41,078 nucleotides of DNA, from NCBI GenBank assembly GCA_905236605.1, contig CAJORD010000168.1, forward strand, positions 1-41,078, given 5' to 3'. This DNA is from an uncultured Synergistales bacterium (lineage in GTDB: Bacteria; Synergistota; Synergistia; Synergistales; Aminobacteriaceae). This document shows positions 16,184 to 24,164 of this stretch, one piece after another (position 1 is the stretch's first letter; each line of letters starts with the position of its first letter). The notes below the pieces were generated by a model. The model ran no database searches. It had not been told where the DNA came from and was given only the letters and a program-made list of their open reading frames with translations. The translations under genes were made by a program, and so were the position numbers.

Positions 16184-17924
16184 CATTGCGGTCCCGGAGA
16201 TGTATCTAAATGAACTCACTTATGAAGCTCCCGTCGAACTTCAAACGGGCGTGCGCGTGTTTGTTGAAGTTCAAAGACATGTTCATGTTGGCTTCGTGCT
16301 TGGTCCGACGAAAAAAAATTTGCCGCCGGAATTAAAAATTAAAAACGTTGAAGCGCTTCTTGATTATTCGCCTGTTATATCGCCGGACTTGTGGGACATG
16401 GCGCTATATGCCGGACGAGTTTGTATGTGCGGAACTGCGGCGGCGTTGAGTACAATTCTTCCGCGGCCTCTGATAATGGGAGAGAAGCTCACGACACCAC
16501 CGGGAATAATTCGGACTAGGCCGCAAAATTTTCGAGAGGTTGATAATTTTAATCCGTTTGACTCCGAGCGGATTAATTTTTATCTTGACGAACTGAAAGC
16601 GAACAAGCGAACTTTAATTTTATTCTCACGAAAACTCGCGGCAAAAAGATTTTTTGATTCCCTTCCTGAAAATATAAAATCTCGTGCGCTGCTATGGTCC
16701 TCGTCCGTCGGAAAAAAATATTGGCTCTCATGGCTTAAAACTCACGCGGGAGATTTTGATTTTATTGTTGGGACTGCGGGGGCCATTTTTGCGCCGATTA
16801 TCCCCGAAAAAATAATTCTTGAGGACGAGGCAAGCAAAAGTTTTTTTATTTCATATACTCTGAATATCTCGGCACGAAGTCTTGCGGGGCGTCGCGCGGC
16901 TTTCTTAGGAGCTGAACTTATAATAGGAGGGCGTCTTCCGTCTTTGAAAACTTTTAGGCGCTCGAAGCCGGAACAAAAATTTTCCCCAGATCGAAAAAAA
17001 ATAATTCTCGCCGACATCTTTCATTCAAAAACTATCAAAGAAGAATCTAAAGGCGTCGAAGGAAATATTCCGATTACGCGCTCGTTATTTAAACACACTT
17101 ACAGAGAACTCATGAAGGGCGGAAGCGTTATCTGGATTTTAGACAGAGTTGGCAACGCGTCAGAAGTTTTTTGTTCGCATTGTGGCGAGTCGGTGAAGTG
17201 CCCAAAATGTAAAAATTTAATGCAAATCAAAGGCGACGGGAAAATTTTACGTTGTCGAATGTGCGGAACTGTTCGCGAGCTGCCGCCGAAGTGTGAAAAG
17301 TGCGGGTATGAGATTTTTACGGGCCGACGGCCGGGGATTGAAGCACTAGAGAAAATGGCATCAAAATATTTTAATAAAGTTCAATTATTCACAAACAAAT
17401 ATGTGCGACCGAAAAAAAATTCTTTAATTCTTAGCACACGGCGCGGGCTTGACCTTTGCGACATTATAAAGCCATCATTAATTGCGTGGCTCGATTTAGA
17501 TTTTGAACTTTGGCAGCCTGAACATGATACGCGGCTCGAAGTTTTTAATTTGCTCTGGGAATCTTATTGGCGAGGCCGGACTGAAGATTCGCAGCGAAAA
17601 GTTTTGATTCAAACTCGAAGGCAAGGAATGAAGCTCGCTGTTTTTTTGTCGCAAGGTTGGGCAAATTTTTTTCCGAACGAACTTCACCGACGAGAAGAAT
17701 TTAAGTTGCCGCCCTTTGGATATTTAATTGACGTTGAGACGGACTCGCCGGAGCTTCGAGAGAAATTATTAGATGCTTTGTTCGACGCGAATATTTTCGT
17801 TATGGATTCAGGTGAAATAACTGAACCGCTTCGTATTAATACAGAATCGCTTGAGCCCGTCGAGAAAATTTTTAAGTCGATGAAATTATTAAGAAAAGAA
17901 TTTAATGTTACAGTGTGGAACTAA
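16173..17924 (+). CDS. priA: PriA (primosomal protein N') homologue lacking helicase motifs
   Basis: 583 residues, shorter than the usual 700-800. The N-terminal 3'-DNA-binding domain is recognisable (VPEMYLNELTYEAP ... VRVFVEVQ). The overall helicase layout is retained, with GTAGAIFAPI in place of GTRSAIFAPF and GGRLPSL in place of GSATPSL. The zinc-binding region keeps its paired cysteines (CSHCGESVKCPKC, CRMCG, CEKCGY). However, no Walker A (GxxxxGKT) occurs anywhere, the DEEH box has become DEASKSF, and the GTQM and AGRAGR motifs have become STRR and a WRGRTED stretch. The C-terminal domain (LPPFGYLIDVE) is intact. It should bind forked DNA and primosome partners but not hydrolyse ATP. 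The frame is clean, so this is not a decaying gene. Actinobacterial PriA proteins are known to lack the motifs too. Confidence 0.86.
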   Translation: MLYDIAVPEMYLNELTYEAPVELQTGVRVFVEVQRHVHVGFVLGPTKKNLPPELKIKNVEALLDYSPVISPDLWDMALYAGRVCMCGTAAALSTILPRPLIMGEKLTTPPGIIRTRPQNFREVDNFNPFDSERINFYLDELKANKRTLILFSRKLAAKRFFDSLPENIKSRALLWSSSVGKKYWLSWLKTHAGDFDFIVGTAGAIFAPIIPEKIILEDEASKSFFISYTLNISARSLAGRRAAFLGAELIIGGRLPSLKTFRRSKPEQKFSPDRKKIILADIFHSKTIKEESKGVEGNIPITRSLFKHTYRELMKGGSVIWILDRVGNASEVFCSHCGESVKCPKCKNLMQIKGDGKILRCRMCGTVRELPPKCEKCGYEIFTGRRPGIEALEKMASKYFNKVQLFTNKYVRPKKNSLILSTRRGLDLCDIIKPSLIAWLDLDFELWQPEHDTRLEVFNLLWESYWRGRTEDSQRKVLIQTRRQGMKLAVFLSQGWANFFPNELHRREEFKLPPFGYLIDVETDSPELREKLLDALFDANIFVMDSGEITEPLRINTESLEPVEKIFKSMKLLRKEFNVTVWN

Positions 17925-17951
17925 AAAATTTTAAAAGGAGATTTGTGCACA

Positions 17952-18887
17952 TTGCGCAATAAAACGATTAACACTTCGCTTGAAGACGGAGAAAAATATA
18001 TTGCCCGATGTCTTGTGCTTAATGAACATGTTGATGACATTCAAAACATAATCGACAAGACCATAAACGGAGATTCATTTTCTGTTTTAAATTTGCTGCC
18101 GCAAGAGAGCGTAAATTTAATTATCGCTGACCCTCCTTATAATTTAACAAAATCATTTAACGGCAAAACTTTCGCAAAGAGAAGCTCTGATAGTTATGAA
18201 GTTTATACTCGTTCTTGGCTGTCGCTGGCAAGTCGTGTTTTAAAACCTTCGGGTTCGATTTATATCTGCTGTGATTGGGAGACAAGTTTAATTATCGGAA
18301 ACGTCGTAAAAGATTTTTTCAAAATTCAAAATCGTATAACGTGGCAGCGCGAGAAGGGACGCGGCGCAAAATCAAATTGGAAAAACGGAATGGAAGATAT
18401 TTGGTTCGCAACAAAGAGCGATACTTACACTTTTAATCTCGAAGCTGTAAAGATTCGCCGTAAAGTTATCGCGCCTTATCGTGTTGATGGCAAGCCTAAA
18501 GACTGGAACGAAACTCGTTCAGGCAATTATAGAGACACTTGCCCGTCGAATTTTTGGGACGATATAACAATTCCGTTTTGGTCGATGCCAGAGAATACCG
18601 CACACCCAACTCAAAAGCCTGAAAAATTAATTGCCAAAATCATTCTTGCAAGTTCAAATCCGGGCGATATAATTTTTGATCCTTTTCTGGGCTCCGGCAC
18701 TACAAGCGTAGTTGCTAAAAAACTTGGCCGTCATTACATAGGCATCGAATCTGAAAAACAATATTGCGTGTGGGTTGAACAGCGGCTCGAAATGGCCGAT
18801 ACAGATAAAAAAATTCAAGGTTATACAGAAGGTGTATTTTGGGAAAGAAATACGCTAGCTGCCAAGCGTCAGTCAAATCTCTCTTAG
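17952..18887 (+). CDS. Site-specific DNA adenine methyltransferase (beta class), orphan
   Basis: About 311 residues. The catalytic motif IADPPYNLTKSF (about residue 60) precedes the SAM-binding FDPFLGSGTTSVVAKKLG motif (about residue 240), the beta-class order of N6-adenine (or N4-cytosine) methyltransferases. Further family features are WQREKGRGAKSNWKN, FWDDI and the HPTQKPEKL motif. The recognition site cannot be read from the sequence. No endonuclease gene adjoins, so it is an orphan enzyme, regulatory or phage-derived. The start is uncertain: AAGGAG at 17935-17940 is too close to the TTG at 17943, so I choose the TTG at 17952. It sits between priA and queT and may be a recent insertion in the operon. 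Confidence 0.85.
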   Translation: MRNKTINTSLEDGEKYIARCLVLNEHVDDIQNIIDKTINGDSFSVLNLLPQESVNLIIADPPYNLTKSFNGKTFAKRSSDSYEVYTRSWLSLASRVLKPSGSIYICCDWETSLIIGNVVKDFFKIQNRITWQREKGRGAKSNWKNGMEDIWFATKSDTYTFNLEAVKIRRKVIAPYRVDGKPKDWNETRSGNYRDTCPSNFWDDITIPFWSMPENTAHPTQKPEKLIAKIILASSNPGDIIFDPFLGSGTTSVVAKKLGRHYIGIESEKQYCVWVEQRLEMADTDKKIQGYTEGVFWERNTLAAKRQSNLS

Positions 18888-18936
18888 AACTATGATATTA
18901 TTTCGCACGAAAAAAATTTGAAGGAGAGAATCAAAA

Positions 18937-19428
18937 ATTTTTAATTACACTAAACAACTTGCGCGCGGGGCTTTAATCGCGGCTCTTTATGCGTCATTGA
19001 CGATCGCTCTTGCGCCAATTTCGTATGGCCCCGTTCAGTTTCGAGTTTCAGAAGCTTTGACGTTGTTGCCTTTTTATTTTCCCGAAGCGATCCCAGGGCT
19101 GACTATCGGCTGCGTGTTTGCAAATTTTTTCGGTGGCTTTGGATTCACGGATATGTTTTTCGGTTCGCTTGCGACGTTGCTGGCGGCGTTCCTCACGATG
19201 AAATCAAAAAATATTTTCGTCGCGGCTCTTTGGCCCGTCCTCTGGAACGCTGTGATTATAGGCGCCGAACTTTATTTTTTAATCGAAGTTCCATTATTGG
19301 CAACGTGCTTTTATGTCGGACTTGGCGAAGCCGGAGCGTGTTATCTTGTCGGCGTGCCGTTAATGAAAATTCTTGAAAAACGTAATATAATTTCAAAGCC
19401 TAGTGCGAAATCAGCGGAAATTGCGTAA
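18937..19428 (+). CDS. queT: Queuosine-precursor transporter QueT, probable AUU start
   Basis: An integral membrane protein of about 163 residues in the QueT (DUF988) family, which imports a queuosine precursor. The hallmark APISYGPVQFRVSEALTLLPF is present and several hydrophobic helices follow. The first conventional start codon is a TTG at 18997, but the frame stays open upstream to a stop at 18919, and codons 18937-18996 encode a helix (TKQLARGALIAALYA) typical of the family N terminus. No ATG, GTG or TTG occurs in that stretch. An ATT at 18937 lies ten bases after a strong AAGGAG (18921-18926), so AUU initiation is the best reading. Tgt in this window uses the product of the same pathway. 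It could instead be an ATG-to-ATT mutation or sequence error. Confidence 0.82.
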   Translation: MFNYTKQLARGALIAALYASLTIALAPISYGPVQFRVSEALTLLPFYFPEAIPGLTIGCVFANFFGGFGFTDMFFGSLATLLAAFLTMKSKNIFVAALWPVLWNAVIIGAELYFLIEVPLLATCFYVGLGEAGACYLVGVPLMKILEKRNIISKPSAKSAEIA

Positions 19429-19511
19429 AATTTGCGATTTCTTCATCAAAAATAGAATGCTAGAATGCACTGAAAATTTTTTAGCTTGTTATTTAGGAGG
19501 AATTTTTTATA

Positions 19512-19988
19512 ATGTCATTTAAGAAAATAATGTTACTCGTCATCGCTTTATCATTTGTAATGAGCCTCACGGTAGCCGCTTCAGCCGCTTCGAAGGCCAA
19601 GCCCGCCGCCACACCCGCAGCACAGACAGCCAACGCGGATTCAGTTGGAGTTGTTGACCGCGGAGAAATTCTCAACAATCACCCCGGACTTGCCGCCGCT
19701 CGTCAGAAATTAGCCGACATTGCGCGACAGAAAGAAAACGAAGCCAAGGCCGCAGCCGATAAAGAAACAGACACAGCGAAAAAAGCTCAAGCTGTTCAGG
19801 CCAAGCGCATGGAGCTTGCTCAAGAAGAACAAAAATTAATGGCTCCGATTTATCGTGATTGTGAACAGGCCGTCCGCGAAGTCGCCGTGAAGAAAAAATT
19901 AACGCTCGTTCTTGATAAATTTGTAGTTTTAATCGGTGGCGTTGACATTACTCAAGACGTTATACAGCAGCTCTCAAGAAAGAAATAA
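19512..19988 (+). CDS. skp: Periplasmic chaperone OmpH/Skp
   Basis: 158 residues. An N-terminal signal peptide (hydrophobic core to about residue 22, cleavage near AASAAS) and an Ala/Pro-rich linker precede the Skp domain: VGVVDRGEILNNHPGLAAARQ in outline, a charged coiled coil (about residues 65-110) and VLDKFVVLIGGVDITQDVI at the end. Skp guards unfolded outer-membrane proteins in the periplasm, so the cell has an outer membrane. A perfect AGGAGG precedes the ATG by eleven bases. It is followed at 27 bases by the binding-protein-like gene. Confidence 0.9.
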   Translation: MSFKKIMLLVIALSFVMSLTVAASAASKAKPAATPAAQTANADSVGVVDRGEILNNHPGLAAARQKLADIARQKENEAKAAADKETDTAKKAQAVQAKRMELAQEEQKLMAPIYRDCEQAVREVAVKKKLTLVLDKFVVLIGGVDITQDVIQQLSRKK

Positions 19989-20015
19989 AAGTTTTAATTT
20001 AGAATTTTTGTATTC

Positions 20016-21224
20016 ATGCGTAAAATTTTTGCGTTTGTCGTAATTTTTTTATGCTTGTTCAATCTTCAAGAGGCGTTCTGCGCCCAGTTAAGTCCGCAAA
20101 TTCATCATGACTGGGTGTGGAACGTCTTAATCGTACCTCCGTCGAGTGGTTGGGAGACTGAACCGGGAAAATCTATTCGTACGGCGTTGACGTGGTGCGA
20201 GCGCGAAATTTCTGAAAGTAGTTCGGGAATCGGCGGGCACGACGTTAAATTTATTTTTTTAGACAATCCCGAAGGCAGTGAGCTTCCGGCACGCGACATA
20301 AAATTTAATTTAGACCCTCATACAGTGGCAGTGATGAGTTTCACAATGTCTTCGGAGGCCGACAGAATTTTAGTATCGAGATTCGCGGGGCTAAATATCC
20401 CGCTTATGCTTGCGGGCGGCGAAGACGTTTTAATAGACCGCGGCGGCCGACCGATTAGCAATATCTTTGCCCTGGAACTTTATCGCGATTACAGGTGCGC
20501 GGCGTTCTCTCAATATGCTGCGAAAATTTTCGACAAAGAAAAAAGAATCGCGCTTGCAGCGGCACGTTTCACGATTAATCAAGAACGCGAGGCAAAAATT
20601 TGTTACAACATGCTCGATCATGAGGGCTTTATGCCTATGCCATATTGGGCCGATGCTTCAGTTCGTGATTCGTACGCTATGATGTCTGAAGAAATTGAAA
20701 GTTTTGAAGGCGAAAAAGCGGGCGTGGTGATTTCGTTCATGGGCAGCATGGGCGCGCGAGAGATTTGGCGAAATTTCATGAGGCTTAGAACTACTTGGCA
20801 ATTATGGAATTGTGCCGAGCCTGAAAAAATTTATCTTTCGTGCCGCGGAATGATTTTTGCGGATCAAAATATTATGTTGTCATCGCTAGGCGGCTTCATT
20901 GAAACAAAGCGAATGTTGTGGCGCACGCGCGCTATGCAGATTGAAGACAATGTCGCTGCAGGGCGTGCCGTTGCTCTTTACGAATGGTTCAAACGCGCTG
21001 TCGCTCTTATGCCGCAACCCGTCGATGACATGCCGCAAAACGCCTTATTAAATAATCTTGCCAGAACTCAATCTATTCCGTTTGGAAATCAGATTCTAAA
21101 TATTAATCCGGCTCTTCACAGACCGGACTCGCGCAACGTTTTCATAGTTGAAGTTCGTAATCGAAATTTTTACGAACTCGATACTGTGAACGTTCGTGGC
21201 CTTACCTACGTTCCGGGATATTAA
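20016..21224 (+). CDS. Secreted type 1 periplasmic binding protein-like protein
   Basis: 402 residues with a signal peptide (hydrophobic residues about 4-18, cleavage near AFCAQ). The body looks like the ligand-binding fold of branched-chain amino acid receptors: an early VPPSSGWETEPG segment, AVMSFTMSSEADRILVSRFAGLNIPLMLAGGED, and a second lobe with VVISFMGSMGAREIW. The family assignment is by pattern only. No permease or ATPase adjoins, so it may be a sensor or an orphan receptor rather than part of a transporter. The start ATG has no clear ribosome site. It ends at the convergent palindrome shared with the jag operon. Confidence 0.55.
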   Translation: MRKIFAFVVIFLCLFNLQEAFCAQLSPQIHHDWVWNVLIVPPSSGWETEPGKSIRTALTWCEREISESSSGIGGHDVKFIFLDNPEGSELPARDIKFNLDPHTVAVMSFTMSSEADRILVSRFAGLNIPLMLAGGEDVLIDRGGRPISNIFALELYRDYRCAAFSQYAAKIFDKEKRIALAAARFTINQEREAKICYNMLDHEGFMPMPYWADASVRDSYAMMSEEIESFEGEKAGVVISFMGSMGAREIWRNFMRLRTTWQLWNCAEPEKIYLSCRGMIFADQNIMLSSLGGFIETKRMLWRTRAMQIEDNVAAGRAVALYEWFKRAVALMPQPVDDMPQNALLNNLARTQSIPFGNQILNINPALHRPDSRNVFIVEVRNRNFYELDTVNVRGLTYVPGY

Positions 21225-21254
21225 AAAACTTCTGGACAAATTTGTCCAGAAGTT
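21223..21254 (-). terminator. Perfect 28-base palindrome, terminator of the rpmH-jag operon
   Basis: AACTTCTGGACAAA at 21227-21240 is the exact reverse complement of TTTGTCCAGAAGTT at 21241-21254. Reading minus, the stem is followed by a T-run (complement of 21223-21228). Reading plus, the T-rich stretch begins only at about 21270. It lies between two convergent genes and probably serves both, better for the minus strand. Confidence 0.82.
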
Positions 21255-21278
21255 AAAAATTAAAAATTATTTTTTATT

Positions 21279-22151
21279 TTATTTGTCTCGGTCCGAACGT
21301 CTTGGTCTTCGCCTACGTCCCTCGTTTGATGGTCGCCTAATCGGTTGCGAAACCACCCTTTCACGTCTAGCACGAATTCGCATTGTAGCGGGGCCGGCTT
21401 CACCATCGCGATTGGGGTCATACTTTGGCATAATCACGACTTTTCTAAAAGGCGCTTCGCCTACAGATTCGGTGGTAATATCATCTCTGTCCTTCAAAGT
21501 TGTGTGAATCACCCATCGTTCCCAACTTGCCATCGGTTCAAGCCTGACGGGACGGCCATATTTTGTAGCTTGTCGCGCTGTCGCTTCTGCAAGACGCTCA
21601 AGGCTCTTCGTTCTTCGATCTCGATAACCGCAGCTATCAACTTTAATTCGCGGCTCAAATTTTGGATCTCGCAAAGAAAGATTCACAAGATATTCCATAC
21701 TTCGCAATGCGTCGCCATAACGTCCGACAACATAATCAGAAGCATCTTCGCCCTGAACGTCGAGAGTATTTTTAGCGTTCTCTGAAATAACGGCTTCGGC
21801 TTTGAAGTCCATTAATTTCAAAGTTTCGTTGAGAAAATCCGCGCCATTCGCAAGCAATTTTGTAGCTAACGTCTGTTTCGCGGATTGTTTTTCTTCGCTC
21901 GAAGCTTTCGCTGCGTTAGCTTTAATCTCTTTTTCCACGGCCGCAGTAGAATTTTCTGTTTTCGTTTCTGTTTTAGGAACGGTAATTTCGATTTTTAAAG
22001 TCTTTCCGCCAAGTCCAAGAAAGCCTTTCCGTTCCTCACTGACGATCTGCGCTTGAAGTTTCTCCGAAGGTATCTGCCAACGTTTAGAAATATCAGCAAG
22101 CGCTTCTTCGACGCTCGAAGCCTCGACCGTAATTTTTTGTTCGTAAATCAA
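21279..22151 (-). CDS. jag: Jag/KhpB-family RNA-binding protein (Jag_N-KH-R3H)
   Basis: 290 residues. A Jag N-terminal domain (ITVEASSVEEALADISKRW, then KGFLGLGGKTLKIEI) is followed by a charged linker (residues about 60-95), a KH domain (DYVVGRYGDALRSMEYLVNLS) and an R3H domain (SLERLAEATARQATKYG, MASWERWVIHTTL). A short Arg-rich C-terminal extension is unusual. KhpB binds many RNAs and affects cell division and envelope growth in Firmicutes. The start is a TTG behind AGAGGTGA, a ribosome site also used by yidC. It is the last gene of the rpmH-rnpA-yidD-yidC-jag run. Confidence 0.92.
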   Translation of the reverse strand: MIYEQKITVEASSVEEALADISKRWQIPSEKLQAQIVSEERKGFLGLGGKTLKIEITVPKTETKTENSTAAVEKEIKANAAKASSEEKQSAKQTLATKLLANGADFLNETLKLMDFKAEAVISENAKNTLDVQGEDASDYVVGRYGDALRSMEYLVNLSLRDPKFEPRIKVDSCGYRDRRTKSLERLAEATARQATKYGRPVRLEPMASWERWVIHTTLKDRDDITTESVGEAPFRKVVIMPKYDPNRDGEAGPATMRIRARRERVVSQPIRRPSNEGRRRRPRRSDRDK

Positions 22152-22194
22152 TTTATAAATTTCACCTCTGAATTTAGCGTGAGAAATTCTTTCC

Positions 22195-23028
22195 TCACTG
22201 CTGCTTTTTGGGTTTCTCCTGATATAAAACAGGCTTAGTTTTCATTTCCTCGCTTGTCTTTCGAGAAACTCGAACTTGATGAATTATACCCATTAGCGAC
22301 GATATGCCCCAATATAAGAGCACTCCCCCTGGAAGTCCGAAGCATATGAACGTCAAGAAAAGCGGCATAAACCACGACATCATAGCCATTTGCGGATTTC
22401 CTGCGCTCGTCAAGTGCTGTTGATACCACGTGAGCCACGCGATTAAAATCAGCAAGATAAAATTAAAAATCCACATTCCGATATTTGAGAACAAAAGTCC
22501 CAAGTTCGTGAACGATGAAAAGAACACCATCACAAATCCTAATTGCTCATTCGGGATTCTTACGCCGGCTTCGTCAACAAGATTTAGCGCGTCAGCAACG
22601 GTCGTTAAGACACTGCCGCCAAGATTGACGCCCAAGAAAGTAACGTCAGTGAAGTCAGCGCGTTTAGTTAAGTCATAGAGAACGCCGTAAAGCAAAATGA
22701 AAATCGGCAACTGAATTAATAATGGAAGACAGCCGCTCGCCGGATTAACTTTGTTCTCTTTATACAACGCCTGCATCTCGCGATTCAAAGTTTCTTGATC
22801 GTCGGCGTACTTGTCCTGCAAGACTTTCATCATAGGCTGAAGCTTCTGCATCTTTTGCATACTGACCATCTGTTTTTGCGTCAGCGGGTGCATAGCGGCA
22901 CGAACGAGTAGCGTTAAAACTATTATTGCAAGTCCCCACGCGAAGTTGCTTCCGATTCCGATACCTGTCATCGAGTTATGAATAAGTTCAAGCAGAGCGC
23001 GCAGGAGAGATTTAGCCTGTTCCCACAT
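22195..23028 (-). CDS. yidC: Membrane protein insertase YidC
   Basis: 277 residues, the short form without the large periplasmic domain of proteobacterial YidC. Five membrane segments are visible. The first carries the conserved Arg of LTLLVRAAMHPL that faces the hydrophilic groove. NPASGCLPLLIQLPIFILLYGVLY and FGLPGGVLLYWGISSL mark later segments, and the C-terminal tail is basic (KPKKQQ). It inserts membrane proteins alone or with SecYEG. The ribosome site is AGAGGTGA. It follows yidD by 18 bases. Confidence 0.95.
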   Translation of the reverse strand: MWEQAKSLLRALLELIHNSMTGIGIGSNFAWGLAIIVLTLLVRAAMHPLTQKQMVSMQKMQKLQPMMKVLQDKYADDQETLNREMQALYKENKVNPASGCLPLLIQLPIFILLYGVLYDLTKRADFTDVTFLGVNLGGSVLTTVADALNLVDEAGVRIPNEQLGFVMVFFSSFTNLGLLFSNIGMWIFNFILLILIAWLTWYQQHLTSAGNPQMAMMSWFMPLFLTFICFGLPGGVLLYWGISSLMGIIHQVRVSRKTSEEMKTKPVLYQEKPKKQQ

Positions 23029-23045
23029 ATTTTTATTTTCACCTC

Positions 23046-23267
23046 TTAAGATTTTTTTGGCGGAGGGTCATAGCCGCCAGGATTCCACGGCCCGCATTTT
23101 AAAATTCGTTTGAACGTCAGCCAAGAGCCGCGAAAAAATCCCCAGTCGCGATAAACTTGCAAAGCGTAATTTGAACAAGTGGGATAAAAGCGGCAGTTTT
23201 TGCCAAGATACGGCGAAATTAAAAGCTGATACATTCGGATTAAAATCACTGCGAGGCGGGAAAGCAT
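23046..23267 (-). CDS. yidD: Membrane protein insertion efficiency factor YidD
   Basis: A 73-residue YidD. The family core is all present: IRMYQLLISPYLGKNCRFYPTC in outline, CSNYALQVYRDWGFFRG, and KCGPWNPGGYDPPP at the end. Three conserved cysteines are kept. It is thought to sit at the membrane and aid Sec/YidC insertion. It starts two bases after the rnpA stop. Confidence 0.94.
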   Translation of the reverse strand: MLSRLAVILIRMYQLLISPYLGKNCRFYPTCSNYALQVYRDWGFFRGSWLTFKRILKCGPWNPGGYDPPPKKS

Positions 23268-23269
23268 GA

Positions 23270-23617
23270 TTAGATTTTTTGCGCTGCAAATAATTTTTTG
23301 CGTCTGAATAATTTTTCAAGCTCTTTTGCGATGTCCTGAGTTTTAGCGTCAAGGCCGTCTTCTTTTAACGTCAGGACTATGCGAAGACCGGGAATTAATT
23401 TTTTTTCAAACTGAACGAAAGCCGCACGAAGGATTCTTCTGCCTCTGTTGCGAACGTGCGCTTTTCCTAAACGTTTCCCGACTGCGCAACCAAATTTTAT
23501 GTCGGGGGCGTCTTCTTTCAAATACAATAACCGCACCAGATCCCCGTTTATACGAACACCGGTGCGGAATATTAAATCAAATTCCCAGCCTTTCCGAAGC
23601 CTGATAATATCAGACAC
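23270..23617 (-). CDS. rnpA: Ribonuclease P protein component
   Basis: A 115-residue basic protein, the protein cofactor of RNase P, which trims tRNA 5' leaders. The RNR region reads VGKRLGKAHVRNRGRRILRAAF; an N-terminal FDLIFRTGVRINGDLVRLLYL strand matches the fold. The start is a GTG at 23617, inside rpmH (eight-base overlap). Confidence 0.93.
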   Translation of the reverse strand: MSDIIRLRKGWEFDLIFRTGVRINGDLVRLLYLKEDAPDIKFGCAVGKRLGKAHVRNRGRRILRAAFVQFEKKLIPGLRIVLTLKEDGLDAKTQDIAKELEKLFRRKKLFAAQKI

Positions 23618-23750
23618 GAGTGAGGCACTTGCGTCCTTTGCGTCTTCTGTTGCGAAGAACTTTGCGTCCCGACGGTGAAGCCGAACGGGCTAAGAATCCT
23701 ATCTTGCGTTTTCTGGGTAACACATGGGGCTGAAACGTTCCCTTTTTCAT
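23610..23750 (-). CDS. rpmH: 50S ribosomal protein L34
   Basis: A 46-residue reading frame, MKKGTFQPHVLPRKRKIGF at the start, then ARSASPSGRKVLRNRRRKGR. This is L34 in full: the TFQP opening, the GF-x-AR turn and the Arg/Lys-rich end. GAGAGGAG lies about 13 bases before the ATG. It is the first gene of the operon and overlaps rnpA by eight bases. No dnaA or origin is seen beside it, unlike in many genomes. Confidence 0.95.
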   Translation of the reverse strand: MKKGTFQPHVLPRKRKIGFLARSASPSGRKVLRNRRRKGRKCLTRV

Positions 23751-23802
23751 TTGTGTGAAGATACTCCTCTCTCAATAATTCTAAAATAAATAACGCGAGG
23801 GA

Positions 23803-23811
23803 ATTATAACA
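23803..23811 (-). promoter_or_regulatory. Extended -10 promoter of the rpmH operon
   Basis: On the minus strand TGTTATAAT, an extended -10 (TGn followed by a perfect TATAAT), 53 bases before the rpmH start. A matching -35 is not evident, which is usual for extended -10 promoters. Confidence 0.6.
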
Positions 23812-23881
23812 CACTTACATATAGAGAAATATTAAAGTTTTGTTTATAATCTAAAAAAAATTTTTAATAAAAAATTAGGAG

Positions 23882-24157
23882 ATGCGATTTTTGGATTACG
23901 CAAAAGAATTTTTAAGGCTTCACGAAAAATGGAAAGGTAAAATTGAAGTCGCCGCCGTGCCAGTAGCAACAAAAGAAAATCTTTCACTCGCTTACACGCC
24001 CGGCGTTGCTGAACCGTGGCCGGTGATTATTAGTAAAAGTTACGAACTTACGCGCCGTCATAATCTTTGTCTCGTTGTAACAGACGGCAGCGCGCTCTTA
24101 GGACTTGGAGATATTGGCCCCGAAGCCCCAATAAAAACCGGTGTAACACGAATATAA
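23882..24157 (+). pseudogene. Truncated N-terminal remnant of NAD(P) malic enzyme
   Basis: About 91 residues matching only the N terminus of bacterial malic enzymes: LRLHEKWKGKIEV, NLSLAYTPGVAEP, VVTDGSALLGLGDIGPEA. Homology stops after GPEA; the frame then ends within nine residues. The family is usually 400 or more residues, so the NAD-binding domain and most of the active site are missing. A TTG at 23891 with AGGAG nine bases upstream is the likely former start. mtnA begins eight bases after the stop. It probably lost its 3' part when the mtnA-recD2 block arrived or by deletion. Confidence 0.82.
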
Positions 24158-24164
24158 ATACAAG

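Noticed and set aside
17952..18887. Prophage marked by the methyltransferase
   Set aside because: No integrase, structural or lysis genes and no attachment-site repeats are nearby.
18888..18936. preQ1 riboswitch before queT
   Set aside because: The gap is short and shows neither the preQ1-I stem-loop with its A-rich tail pairing nor a type II layout.
18997..19428. queT starting at the TTG at 18997
   Set aside because: It removes the first conserved helix and has no ribosome site.
23751..23881. Replication origin next to rpmH
   Set aside because: Only AT-rich sequence; no TTATCCACA-type boxes in series and no dnaA gene.
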